Shown here piece after piece: positions 44,897 through 56,000 of a stretch of 64,000 nucleotides of DNA. The DNA lies in contig NZ_QVID01000001.1 of NCBI RefSeq assembly GCF_003413745.1, positions 310,001 through 374,000 on the forward strand, given 5' to 3'. The number at the start of each line of letters is the position of its first letter. The stretch's first letter is position 1. The stretch comes from Marixanthomonas ophiurae. GTDB taxonomy: Bacteria; Bacteroidota; Bacteroidia; Flavobacteriales; Flavobacteriaceae. The notes beneath the pieces were generated by a model. That model was not told the DNA's origin. It saw only the letters and a list, made by a program, of their open reading frames with translations, and did no database searches. Both the position numbers and the translations under genes were made by a program.

Positions 44897-47800
44897 TTAG
44901 TTCATGGTTTTATTTTGGGTATTAGTTCCTAAGCGTTTGTTTCCGTAAAGGATGAAATCTTCTAATGTTAATTTTCCTGTATTGGTATTGTATTTGTAAA
45001 TGGCTATTGGGTTGCCTTGAGCATCTAGCATATAATAGGTTTCTGTATCTTTTGTTGGGTCATAAATACCAGTGTTTTGGTCTTTTGATTTTACTAATTT
45101 CCCAATTCGATTTCCCAAAGGACCATAATAAAAAACTACATCTGCATCTTTATCAGTTTGTATAAAACTGGTTACTTTGTTGCTTACGTTCCAGTTAATC
45201 GTTTTGATATTTTCTTGTCGGTCTTGTACTAAGCGTCCTATTTCGTCATAGGTATAATTATTAGCTGTTTGTCCACTTTCTATATCTATGTCGTATCCGG
45301 CAGTGGTAATGGCATCCTCCACCTCAAATAATTGGTTATTAACTTTAGCATTAGCTGTTAAAACATTTGCAGTAGTTTTTGGCACTGGAGAATTCACTTT
45401 ATTATAGCCATAAGTCATATCATCCATTTTTTCATTAGATAAATAGGCACTTGTAATGCTATTCCGTTGTAATCGTTCTATATTTCCATTACCATCAAAC
45501 CAATAATTAGCGTTATAAAATTCGCTTTCATTACGTGCGTTATCCGTTGTAAAAGCATTATCGTTTAAAGGTTTGTTACTGCCTTTATCCCAATAGGGTT
45601 TAGAGCTTTTAATACGGTTAAGTTGATCATAACGATAGGCGTTTGCCATTACTTCAATAGGTTCTTGGGCCAGGTTTTTTAAACTGGTTACCATTTTGGC
45701 TATGTTTCCATTGTATAAATCTCTACTATCATTAGGGTTGAGTATGTCAATGGCATCAAAATTCCTGGCAATCACATTATTGCTACTAGATGAAATTGGT
45801 TGGTAATGATCTTTATAATAGTGTAAGCTAAAGGCAAAAGGATCGCGACCTATATTTTCGTTTAAGCCGCCTTTCATACCATCTTTTCCTGCATCGCGTT
45901 TTGCATCTACCATAGAGGAATTCATAGCAGTTATCCAACCTCTAATATCATAGATGTAGTCGTTTGCAAATACGATTTTATCTCCTATTTCTTCACGGGC
46001 TAAAGGTCCATGGGCATAGTAGAAATAACGGGCTTCTGTTTCCCAAATCATGTCATCAACACTGGTTCTTACTTTTACCAAACGGTTGTCGGCATCATAA
46101 CTATAACGATGCATAAGTTGGTCTTCTTTATCTTTCTGGTAAGATACTTGGTTGACGTTACCACTTACTAAATCATACGTATAATCCAAACGTTTTACAC
46201 GATGTTGTGCAAATGCCCCCGGAATGGCTCTGTTTTCTTGCCAAAGGGTTTCTACATTCCCTAACACATCGTAGGTGTAATGTGTAAGTGCATCGTACTT
46301 TAAAGGTATTTCTCTTTGCGATGGGGGTGTATTGGTACTGTCGTCATAAGAATCTCCTGTATTATCGTAAACAACTGCACTAATTCTGTTTCTTAAATTG
46401 TTTTGCGATTGATATGCTGGATGGTTATTGGGTATAATAGCTGTATTTACCTCATCATAAAACGACAAGGTGCGCTCATTTCTCTTTTTGCCGTCTAACC
46501 ACTTCAGTAATAAATTAGCACCTCCATTAGCCACAGGATTATTATAATCGTTGATATCTTCGGCTGTTACTTTGTCCATAGGAGTAGGGGAAAGTAGTTC
46601 TCCAGCTTCAATAGTTCTTCCTAATGCATCGTATTGTAAATAGCTATATGCTTTTCTGGTTAACTGATTTGCATTTTGCGATACAGCCATTCTACCTAAA
46701 GCATCATACCAAAAGTTTGAAATACCTCCATCGGGTGTTTTTTGTGTGATTACATTTTGTAAGGAATTGTATTGGTAATTGGTAACCATTAAATGCTGTG
46801 TATGTACGAATGGGTTGTTATCAGGATCTTTTAAATACTCCATTGCTTTTTGATGAATCGCTGGTTTTAATATGCGACTGTCATGCACAACAGCTCCAGA
46901 TTTTAAGTCTTTCTGAAATATGCCGTCTGGTGGTACAGTAGCTACCAAATCGCCTGCCTGGTCATAATAATACAGGGTATAGTGATACTCGTTGTACTCA
47001 TAATCCATTTCAAATTTCTCTGAATATTGCGCCTTAGCAAGACAGCCAGCAATATAAGCTTGTCTGTACTCTTCTGCTTTTTGATTTAGCAATCGTTCAA
47101 ATTCTGCATCTGCAATGGCTTGTGCATAGGCATTAATTACTGTTACACAATCTGTGTCTGGGTCTTCTTCCTTTTCGGTTTCATTACAACTAAAGTATTT
47201 TGCTAATTCATAAGGAGTAGAGGGATTGCCGCCGGTCCAGGAGTACAGCGGTTTTTTATTACAGCTTTTGTACCAATCAGAAAAATTTGGCTTTAAGCCT
47301 AATTCTGTTGTATCAAGAACTAGGTCTAAAGCATCTTGTATTTCTTGGGAATTGGCGGCATTTGCATCAGAAACAATATCTTCATAAGTTCGGTTGGGGT
47401 CAATACTTTGATTTACATCTACTACAAAGTTGTTGATTTTTGCGCAGGCACAAGATTCATCAGTTTGTTCGGGCAAGGCTTCTAAAAAACAAGCTTCCGG
47501 AAGTTGAGATGAACACCGAATGTATTCTCTTATAGCTTCATTAATGTCTACTGTAACAGCAGGGTCTTTACAGTCTTCTAAATATTGATTATAAACAAAT
47601 TTTCGCAGTTCATCTTCTTGACTAGGAGTCGCCAGATCACATTTGCTTTTTAGTTTATTAATAAAAGTATCTGCAGCTTCTTCTGCTTGTTTTTCACAGG
47701 AAAATTCATTTTCAGAATTTTCCGGGTGATCGGGATCAAGGTTTTCAAACACAAAATTTTCAGGGTATCTAATGGCAAAACCATCAGAGGTAAAGCCGCT

Positions 47801-50800
47801 ATCATCTGTTGATTTTAGGTACAAACCAGAACATTCGCTTTTAACCTTTTGATATTTTAAATATTCTTCATAAAATTTTCTTGCCCTATCTTCAAGTTTT
47901 TGTGGCGTAAATTCTGCTCTTGTAGATGCATCTGCATTAGGTCCTAATTCAATAAGTGCATCTTGTGATTGCTTTTTGAAATCGGTATTGGTTAGCCATG
48001 TATTTATTTGAGTTTGATCTGCGGGAGTTAAAGGGTCACAATCAGAATGTGAGGGATCGTCTGATGGATTACCATTAGTTCTATTTACATTTTCATCACC
48101 TTCTCCTTGAATATCACAAATAGCTTTACCACAACATAAGGTTTTATAGGCACACCATTCAGGATGTAATGACACTAGGATATCTGCGTATTCTGGTTTC
48201 CAGTTTTTTCTTAGCTCATTAAATAAACCTTCTCGTTTACCTTCATCACTCCCAAAACAATCTTTTAATCTATAAAATTCTTGGTCTGAAATTGTATTCA
48301 GCCATCCGTTCTCATCATAACTTGTATTTAGTGTGTTGACATCTGGCGCAGGTTGATACATATCTGGTAGGTTATCAAAATATTGACCACCTGGAGACAT
48401 ATCTTGTTTTAAGAGCGTTAGCTTTAATTCACATTCAGACATAAGAGGTTCGGTCGGATCATAAGCTTCGCATTGGTCTTTACATGCTACGATCTCTCCT
48501 TGAATACGTGTATATTCTTGTTGATCTATAACTGTTGTTACCACATCATTTTCAACTTTAGCCACATGAACTCCCGTTTCCGTGATATAATACTGCACAC
48601 CATCCCGATCTTTGGCTGTCATAAATGATTCTTCGCATAAGCTTTCACAATCTGGGTTGCATGAAGTAATTGGGTCTATAATTCGTTTTGGAATACAGGT
48701 CTGGTTTTCTTTCCATTTTATTACTGCTTTGTCAACCGCCTCTTGATTAAGTGTTAGCTTTTTAACTAATTGATAAGATCCTGTTGAAACTTTTTTTGTA
48801 GAAAACTCATAAGGCATTCCATCTAAACTGGTCCCGGTAATTGCTTCTTTTTTAATTTCATCAACCAAAGTCCCTTTATATTTTAGTTTCTGGCGACTAC
48901 CATATTCATCTAAAAGATAGATTTCTAAATCATAAGCGCATTGGGCATTAACCCCACAATTATTGAAAAGTGCCTGATCTATTTCATACGAAAAATTATA
49001 AGTTGTAGTTCCAATAGCGATCAATGTTTTGTTTACGATTAAACTTTCTTCTGAAATTTCATTTAAATCATTTAAATGCACTTTTAAAGTAATTGGCTTA
49101 TCGGGCTTAGTATCTATAGCCAGCAAATTGTCTGGTTCATCTCCGGCTAAAGATGTTGCGATAACGCGGCCGGATAAATCTTTAATAGCGGCTGAAGCTT
49201 GTCCGTTAGCATCTATGGCTACCGTTTTTTCATAATACTCGGCAAAACCTACATTATTTCCAAAGAGCATAAATAATTCTTCCTGAAACGGGGAGCCATA
49301 TAAAAATTTGGTTTCGTGTTGCATCGCTCCATTGTTTCCAAAATATTCTTTACCAACACCGCTTACTGCTTTTACACGACCCGAACCATCATTTTTATAG
49401 ATAGTTCTAGAATAAGGATAGCCTTTTGCATCTGGAATGTATGGACTGTTTATTCCCTGAGAATTTGTATTTTGAGTAGAATAATAATACCCGGCGCCAA
49501 GATTTCCATTTGGCGACAATTTATCAGGTTCTACAATGTTTGGAGATTGAGGTGTGGTTTGATTACCTCTAATTGGATCTAAATCAAAATCTTTATAACT
49601 ATAATCTAGTCCAGCTGAATTTTTGTGTAATGGCTTATAATAACGAATCCCTTGACTTTTTTGAGGCGCGGGTAAAACCTGTAAACTGGTCCTACCAATA
49701 AAATCGTAAATAGGTTGGGCAATTACAGCTGATTCATCCGTATTTAAAATGGTTGCCGTTTGGGTTGGTTTTAAAATACCATCATAGAAGTTAATGACTT
49801 CTTTGCGTTTTCCATCTTCGGCATAGACTACATTGTATTGCCAGTTTTTGTTGGTTTCTAAACCATTCCAGAAATAAAATGTGTTACAATATCTAGAATT
49901 GCCTGATGTGTTTCCTGACCTTGGAATTAAATCTACACCATTTTGTTTATAAAGCCCTCGTTGATTAAAAGACCAAGCTCCTTCAACTCTTCTATTGTAT
50001 ATTCCTGAATTTATTGTAGCTTCTTCATAACCAATCGCTCTAATACGATAAATTAAAAACCCTCTAGGATATGCCATCGATATTTTATAAAAATGCTGTT
50101 CTGTTGTTATTCTTGTTGCATTTCTAAAGTCGATTTCAAAGTTGTCTGTTTGAGTATTATTTCCAATATCTACAAATAACCATTCTACATCATATTCTGC
50201 TGCTCCCGGTAGAAAATCCCAGGAGATGGTATATTCATTTGTAGCATTGCTAAATGTCCCTACACTATTAACTCGTGGTCTTTGATTAGGATTTAAAGTA
50301 TATATTCTATTTACTTCGAGATTTAAATCGAAATGCACATCATCAGGAATTCTATTATTTATCTGGGCGGTAGTACTTGTATTATTATCTAGTATAATAA
50401 TATCCGTGATTTCGACTTCGGCTTTAGTAAATTGATCTCCTGATATTGGAAATATTTCGAGAGCAATATCTTTATAATTATTTGTTGGGTGATAGTTGAT
50501 GGTTAACTTTTTACCGGAAAATATTTGTGAAACAGTTGTCCCGCTTACATAAGTATATAACTTGATGTTATATTCAATTTCTATAGACCAATCTGCACCA
50601 TAATAATTTCTAAGTGCGTCATCAAAATATAATTTGGTGTAAAGTTTTGTGAATTCTATTTCAAAAGGGTAGGGACAATTTATGGCAGATGAGGAACTAC
50701 ATTTAAAGTATTGATCTTCTAAATTAATTGTATTTCCATATGCAATGTCATCTCCGTTTAAACCCTCGACAAAATGTTCTTGTGAAATAGAATAATGTGA

Positions 50801-50842
50801 TACTAGCAATAAGATTAATATAATATATAGTTTTTTCATCAT
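44897..50842 (-). CDS. Large RHS/YD-repeat protein lacking its C-terminal cap
   Basis: 1981 residues with a signal peptide (KLYIILILLLVSHYSISQ). Residues 20 to about 300 are strand-rich with a fibronectin-like part (EYTISWDFLPGAAEYDVEW). A long middle with many cysteines follows (CNPDCESLCEESF, CACAKINNF). From about 1290 there are YD repeats: YHYTLYYYDQAGDLVATVP, YDALGRMAVSQ, YDALGRTIEAGE, YSYDADNRLVKV, YIYDIRGWITAM, YDEIGRLVQDRQ. It stops at YGNKRLGTNTQNKTMN, the point where RHS proteins normally enter the LGNKxYELSNHLGNV segment; that segment begins the next two genes. Two ATGs (50842, 50839) are possible; both overlap the previous stop. Probable cage-forming surface protein. Confidence 0.88.
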   Translation of the reverse strand: MMKKLYIILILLLVSHYSISQEHFVEGLNGDDIAYGNTINLEDQYFKCSSSSAINCPYPFEIEFTKLYTKLYFDDALRNYYGADWSIEIEYNIKLYTYVSGTTVSQIFSGKKLTINYHPTNNYKDIALEIFPISGDQFTKAEVEITDIIILDNNTSTTAQINNRIPDDVHFDLNLEVNRIYTLNPNQRPRVNSVGTFSNATNEYTISWDFLPGAAEYDVEWLFVDIGNNTQTDNFEIDFRNATRITTEQHFYKISMAYPRGFLIYRIRAIGYEEATINSGIYNRRVEGAWSFNQRGLYKQNGVDLIPRSGNTSGNSRYCNTFYFWNGLETNKNWQYNVVYAEDGKRKEVINFYDGILKPTQTATILNTDESAVIAQPIYDFIGRTSLQVLPAPQKSQGIRYYKPLHKNSAGLDYSYKDFDLDPIRGNQTTPQSPNIVEPDKLSPNGNLGAGYYYSTQNTNSQGINSPYIPDAKGYPYSRTIYKNDGSGRVKAVSGVGKEYFGNNGAMQHETKFLYGSPFQEELFMLFGNNVGFAEYYEKTVAIDANGQASAAIKDLSGRVIATSLAGDEPDNLLAIDTKPDKPITLKVHLNDLNEISEESLIVNKTLIAIGTTTYNFSYEIDQALFNNCGVNAQCAYDLEIYLLDEYGSRQKLKYKGTLVDEIKKEAITGTSLDGMPYEFSTKKVSTGSYQLVKKLTLNQEAVDKAVIKWKENQTCIPKRIIDPITSCNPDCESLCEESFMTAKDRDGVQYYITETGVHVAKVENDVVTTVIDQQEYTRIQGEIVACKDQCEAYDPTEPLMSECELKLTLLKQDMSPGGQYFDNLPDMYQPAPDVNTLNTSYDENGWLNTISDQEFYRLKDCFGSDEGKREGLFNELRKNWKPEYADILVSLHPEWCAYKTLCCGKAICDIQGEGDENVNRTNGNPSDDPSHSDCDPLTPADQTQINTWLTNTDFKKQSQDALIELGPNADASTRAEFTPQKLEDRARKFYEEYLKYQKVKSECSGLYLKSTDDSGFTSDGFAIRYPENFVFENLDPDHPENSENEFSCEKQAEEAADTFINKLKSKCDLATPSQEDELRKFVYNQYLEDCKDPAVTVDINEAIREYIRCSSQLPEACFLEALPEQTDESCACAKINNFVVDVNQSIDPNRTYEDIVSDANAANSQEIQDALDLVLDTTELGLKPNFSDWYKSCNKKPLYSWTGGNPSTPYELAKYFSCNETEKEEDPDTDCVTVINAYAQAIADAEFERLLNQKAEEYRQAYIAGCLAKAQYSEKFEMDYEYNEYHYTLYYYDQAGDLVATVPPDGIFQKDLKSGAVVHDSRILKPAIHQKAMEYLKDPDNNPFVHTQHLMVTNYQYNSLQNVITQKTPDGGISNFWYDALGRMAVSQNANQLTRKAYSYLQYDALGRTIEAGELLSPTPMDKVTAEDINDYNNPVANGGANLLLKWLDGKKRNERTLSFYDEVNTAIIPNNHPAYQSQNNLRNRISAVVYDNTGDSYDDSTNTPPSQREIPLKYDALTHYTYDVLGNVETLWQENRAIPGAFAQHRVKRLDYTYDLVSGNVNQVSYQKDKEDQLMHRYSYDADNRLVKVRTSVDDMIWETEARYFYYAHGPLAREEIGDKIVFANDYIYDIRGWITAMNSSMVDAKRDAGKDGMKGGLNENIGRDPFAFSLHYYKDHYQPISSSSNNVIARNFDAIDILNPNDSRDLYNGNIAKMVTSLKNLAQEPIEVMANAYRYDQLNRIKSSKPYWDKGSNKPLNDNAFTTDNARNESEFYNANYWFDGNGNIERLQRNSITSAYLSNEKMDDMTYGYNKVNSPVPKTTANVLTANAKVNNQLFEVEDAITTAGYDIDIESGQTANNYTYDEIGRLVQDRQENIKTINWNVSNKVTSFIQTDKDADVVFYYGPLGNRIGKLVKSKDQNTGIYDPTKDTETYYMLDAQGNPIAIYKYNTNTGKLTLEDFILYGNKRLGTNTQNKTMN

Positions 50843-51558
50843 TGCGCAGTGTGGTTATTTACTAAACTATATCCTTCATAAGGAGTTGTAAGTCGAAGCT
50901 TGCTATCAATTTCAATTAAATACTTATTTAATCGAAAAATCGAATCATCTATATTTTGATTGAAGTTGCTTGTTAGATATTCGATTTTTATATGTGCTGG
51001 TTGCCCGTATTCTTGACTAACCGAATAGTAGTCGACAGTTTTTAAAAGTTTAGAATCGGTATTGAACGTATACACAGTCTTCTTAAACGTCGGATTTTCT
51101 TTGAAAGCTATTGTTGTTATTTGTGTATCCCTCTTAATAGATGCTATCATATCTTTCATTTCAGAAAAATCTGGAAGGGTTGATTTTATGTGTTCTGTTT
51201 GTAAGTGCTTTTGCTCTTCTTTATTAAAACTCACATATCTTACTTCTTTTGAAATATGATCTATTACGAGTTGATAATTAGTAGTCTGAATGGTTGTTAA
51301 TTCTGGTGTTTGGATGTAAAAATTATCATAGGATTTTAGTGTATAGTTTTTTTGTTTGGGATAAGCCAATGTTTCTTTGTTATTAAACATTGCTACTTCA
51401 ACTTCCATTTCATAACTATGAGCAGTATTATATGTGTTGTATACATCTCTTAAAAAGGATAGCTCTGGATCCTTTTTTTCTTGTGCGATCAATTTCATTC
51501 CTATTATTAGAAATAAAAAAGAGAACAGTTTATATATATATGAATATGTTGAGCTCAC
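50839..51558 (-). CDS. Exported protein of unknown function
   Basis: 239 residues. The start is GTG 51558, overlapping the TAG of the preceding gene (TAGTG); the next Met is at residue 21 and would remove the signal segment (YKLFSFLFLIIGMKLIAQ). The mature part consists of strands and one long helix region (YNTYNTAHSYEMEVEVAMF, TIQTTNYQLVIDHISKEVRY), loosely like LolA/DUF4412-type lipid-binding folds. That likeness is weak. It overlaps the large YD gene by 4 bp and is likely made together with the RHS pieces, perhaps as a periplasmic chaperone. Confidence 0.7.
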   Translation of the reverse strand: MSSTYSYIYKLFSFLFLIIGMKLIAQEKKDPELSFLRDVYNTYNTAHSYEMEVEVAMFNNKETLAYPKQKNYTLKSYDNFYIQTPELTTIQTTNYQLVIDHISKEVRYVSFNKEEQKHLQTEHIKSTLPDFSEMKDMIASIKRDTQITTIAFKENPTFKKTVYTFNTDSKLLKTVDYYSVSQEYGQPAHIKIEYLTSNFNQNIDDSIFRLNKYLIEIDSKLRLTTPYEGYSLVNNHTAQ

Positions 51559-53054
51559 TATTTCTTGATGTTATTGCGGTTAGATGAAATTGTTTTTATA
51601 CCCCGTTCGGTTTCCACCTTAGTTTGGGTAAGGTTGCCCTCCTCATCATAATTGTAGAAGGTCGCATAGTTTTGATTGCTTAAAGTGGCCTTTAATCTAT
51701 AATTGGTTGGATCATAGACATAAGTCTCCATACCTGAGTTGAAGGGCTGTATGCGGATGTCGTCAAAAAGTGTTACTTGATCATCATTTTTATTGCTAAA
51801 TAGTATTTCACAAGTATTAGACGTAATGGGTATTTCAAAAGTCCCTTCTAGTTTCCTCCACCCATCGATAGTTTGAGACTCTGGTTTCAATTCAATCGTA
51901 TTTAAAACAGTAGCGTTTGATTTAACTATTATTATTCCGTTATCTGGAATTGAATTGTTCGAAACCCACGCACTGATATAATATTTTTTACCGCGTTTGG
52001 GGTAGAAATAATCTTCATCCAATTGATTGTAATCAACCTGATGTTTGATCCCAAACTCAACAATTAGACTTTTTTCTCCGGTATGGGCAAAATTGCTTAA
52101 TTGATACGTGTTTCCTAAAAATTTAAGATTGCCATGACCGTTTCCATTGTAGACATTATACTGATCAACAGAGTAGTCTTCAAATCCATCAAAAGCAATG
52201 TCTGTTGTCTTAGAGTTTGATGCGGAAGCCGTTACTAAATGATTGTTATAACCAAATAATGATGCTGCGTAAATGTCTAATCTGTTTCTTCCTTCTTTTG
52301 AAGCTCCATTAACATTGTATTTTGTTACTTCATTAACCCAGCGCCAGTTGTAATTTTCGTTATAGCTTATAGGTTGCTCCCAGTCAAACCAGTAAAATTC
52401 TTTGTACTCACCATCTTTATCTAACCTCAATTTATCACCATAATTCCCACTTTGTAATCTGTCTATTAAATATGCCGATGTACGCATGGGTCGCCAAATA
52501 CCTTTCATTCCATATGCATATGGATTTCCAGCAGAAGTGCTGTTCGCTATATCAGATAAGGAGTATCCTGTTATATCTGTAGATTCATCTTTTAACTCAG
52601 AATAATTAAGTTTCCAATCGTCTGAAAATTCGGTGGTATCTGCGTGGAGGATTGTTATGGAGTTACGTTCAATACATTCAATACAATCTTTAATAGTACT
52701 CATGTCTATTTTAAATTGAATACCATTAAAGGCACTAGTTGGATCATCATAATACATAAACGCTATACCTGTAATTGGATCATATGAATTTACATTGAAT
52801 TGAATTTTATCATAGAAAAATGAAACCTGATGTATGGAGAACGATTGATCCATAGGCATAATTTTAGTTTCACATAAAACGTCTTCTCCACCAGTACTTA
52901 TATCGATAATTTTAAAATCTATATAGTTTACATTGATATTGCTTTGTAGGACAATTTTATAATTATCATCATGACCACAAGGCAATATTTTATAACCTTG
53001 AGCTAATCCAAGGTTGGAACTAATGCAAATGAGTATAAGAAACACATTTTTCAT
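51558..53054 (-). CDS. RHS linker protein with jellyroll domain and a single YD repeat
   Basis: 498 residues with signal peptide (MKNVFLILICISSNLGLAQ). A carbohydrate-binding-like jellyroll lies at about 290-420 (HTGEKSLIVEFG, YYISAWVSNN, GWRKLEGTFEIP, VTLFDDIRIQPF). Then ETYVYDPTNYRLKATLSNQN and YATFYNYDEEGNLTQTKVET follow, with ERGIKTISSNR at the end. In large Bacteroidota RHS-like proteins, as I recall, this block lies at the end of the N-terminal half. Here it is a separate secreted protein directly after the 1642-residue one. Function is inferred from that arrangement only. Confidence 0.8.
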   Translation of the reverse strand: MKNVFLILICISSNLGLAQGYKILPCGHDDNYKIVLQSNINVNYIDFKIIDISTGGEDVLCETKIMPMDQSFSIHQVSFFYDKIQFNVNSYDPITGIAFMYYDDPTSAFNGIQFKIDMSTIKDCIECIERNSITILHADTTEFSDDWKLNYSELKDESTDITGYSLSDIANSTSAGNPYAYGMKGIWRPMRTSAYLIDRLQSGNYGDKLRLDKDGEYKEFYWFDWEQPISYNENYNWRWVNEVTKYNVNGASKEGRNRLDIYAASLFGYNNHLVTASASNSKTTDIAFDGFEDYSVDQYNVYNGNGHGNLKFLGNTYQLSNFAHTGEKSLIVEFGIKHQVDYNQLDEDYFYPKRGKKYYISAWVSNNSIPDNGIIIVKSNATVLNTIELKPESQTIDGWRKLEGTFEIPITSNTCEILFSNKNDDQVTLFDDIRIQPFNSGMETYVYDPTNYRLKATLSNQNYATFYNYDEEGNLTQTKVETERGIKTISSNRNNIKK

Positions 53055-53063
53055 ATTGATCTT

Positions 53064-56000
53064 TTAATTGTTATATTTCATCATAAAGAGTGGGATATTT
53101 CCTGTATTAGTAATGTTTGAGGCATCAGTAGGATCTTCCAAACTCACAATCTTTCCTTTTTTGGTGCTTTGCAGGTTTTTATAACCAGATTGCATAATTG
53201 TAAAATATTTTGTCTGTAAAGAAGTAATTGTAGGTGTAGAATTGTCTCTACTTTTTAGGTTAAAAGTATTAGCAACTCTGTCTATTTCACTGATGTAATA
53301 TTTTATGTTATCACTACCGATTAATACATCTCCATCTTGAAATAATTCCTCCGGAATTTGTCCACTAACATTTAATCCAGCATCTAATTTGAATTTTCCT
53401 CCTGAAGCATTGTCTATTTTGACAGTTGCTCTATAATTTTTATAAGCCCCTTTCATTTGTTCATAGGTCCAATGTGCAGGGAAATTATAGGTATAAATAA
53501 GTTGTTTCCATTCGTTAGTGACCGATGTTATAATTGGTTCACCGGTTTCATGATCAAACACTAAATTTTTGGTAGATACTTTCGCACCATCTTTATACTG
53601 AATGATGCTGTCTAAAATAGGGGTATTGTATATAATTTTATTAGTTGTAAGGTAGCGTGTACCCTTTCGTCCGGTGTTTATCTTTGGAAAAAAACTAGGT
53701 AAAACTAAAGTTGGTGGTTGATAGCTAATGTTAACTTGCCCACCTAAACCTATACTATATGTATTTGCTTCAATTTCATCAATATAAAAATCGATTTCCT
53801 TGCCCATATATACTTCCTTTTTATTGCCTTCTTTTAAAAGTGTCATCACTTTATTGTCTAAAGATTTATTGTCATTAGCTAAGGTTTTATATTTATAAAC
53901 CGATTTTTGTATGGGTTCTCCGGTTGGCTGGTCGATTGTATATGGATAGGTAGCAACCGATTTCGGTCTTCCGTAAATAGAATTATTTAACGTGAATGAA
54001 TACCCCATTGAATAGCCATTGTACCTAGTGTTTTGTTGCCCAATAAACGGTATAGGCACTGGAGCCCAATAAGGGGCAAACAATGCGCCGCTTCTTTTGG
54101 CTTTTGTAGGGAAATCTTTTGCAGTATAAAACTCTGATATATTGATGCCGCTTTGAGCCATAGTAACATTATCATTCTCTAAATTTCTAACGGTGACGCG
54201 GCTGTAACCAACGGATGCACTTGGGTATAATCCTGCCCCCAAAGGTTCTTCAGAAAAAGATTGCTCGTTAGAAAAAATGATTTTATGACCGTTGTTATTG
54301 GCATTATACCAAATGGGAAGTGTGAATGGAGTTTCTTCAATTCCTAAAATAGGTTCCCATTCTGCCACGCCCGATGACCTTCCATCTGATAAAGTATAAT
54401 CATAAGTTTGTCCAAATTCTCTGGCATTAGTTTCATCAGATTTTAACTTAATTCTTTTTACCCTTGCGCCACCACCATATTTTCTTTCAGGACTTATTAA
54501 TCGCACATAAGAGGGTTTATCTAAATTCATTTGAGAAGCCCAGCCCTTTATTTGTGCTTTTTTATAGTACCCAGTAATCATAGTTGATGCCTCATCTAAC
54601 ATGGAAAGAATGTTCTTTGTAAAGAAAACTGTTGGTATTGCATTTTCAATTCCATCGTATTGTACCCCAAGGTCTGGTCTTGATTTCCTGATATATTGAA
54701 ATGCTGCTAAGCGAATAGGATTCAGAAAATAAGTGCTGGAGTTTTTAGGCTTGAGGCTTTTAATTTTAAAATAGCCAATATTGGTGTCTTCAATGTAACC
54801 TACCGTGCTTAAATCGTTCAAATCATTTGAAAGATCTTTTTCCACTTCTGCGTACCCTTCCACATAGTCTTTCGCCATATCCTTATTTAAATCTTTTACA
54901 ACATCAGAAAGTCTATCAGGATATTTCAGTTCCATAAAAACCCGAAAGCGAACAAATTCAATTCCTTCTATCTGTTTCAGCACATTTTTCTTATCATTAT
55001 TTAAAGGGAATGGTGATTTAAAATATAAATAAACATCATCAGTCTTAACTTGGGTGCGTATGCTATTACTATTGGTATAAACTTTATCTCCAGTGCCTAA
55101 AAGTTCTATATAACTAGTAGCTTTTTTATCCTGCACATAAGCATAATCATCCTTTTCATATTCAACTTTAATACCGCCTTTGGATGGTAAAGTGATCTCA
55201 TTTAATAGCCACGCGGAAGCTTCATTATCTCTTTTGGCATAGTTTTCTTCTTGATATGTATATGGGTTTTCATTTACTTGTATATCTGGAATACTATTGG
55301 TTGATGTCTTTCTCAATTGATCTTCTTGATAAGCGCCCCAACGATCTTGTTGATGATCTGAATAGTCTGGATTTACACCATAATTAAATTGATATTTCGC
55401 ATTTTCTCCATTTGTACTATTTTGATAGGTAAAGTATAGCTCTTTTAAGGCTGGTGCCATTTCATTTCCTGTGGTATTAGGAATCCCTTTTTTTAAGGAA
55501 TAGTCTTGATTTAAGTGAACTGTTTGAATAGGACTAGGCCAATTAGAACTTGGTTGGTTTAAGTAAAACTCTTTTACCCATTTTGGGTCTGCTTTACTAT
55601 AAAGGGTTATTGAAACTAATTCTTTCTGATGCTTAGTTTCTGAAGCATCAACTAATTCTGAATTTTTGGTTTCAAACACCGCAATATGGGTTTTAGTTTC
55701 AATGGATTTTACATAAAATAAATCTTTTTCACCTTCTTGATAAGATGCTTTATCGTCTTCTGTATTTTCCAAATAGCCTTTAGAATAGTAAGCACCTTTA
55801 AATGGGAATCGCCATTTGTAGTCACGTACTTTTTCATAGTTCATTTTAATATAAGTGCCAATGTCATCCATAGTGGGTCCATCATTTTTAATATCCACAT
55901 AATCTTGTGATAAAATGGAAGTGATAAAGAAAGTATGTGCATAGGCTGGAATGGTTTCCCTGCTATAAAATTCGTCTTCACCAGCCTTATTATTCACTTT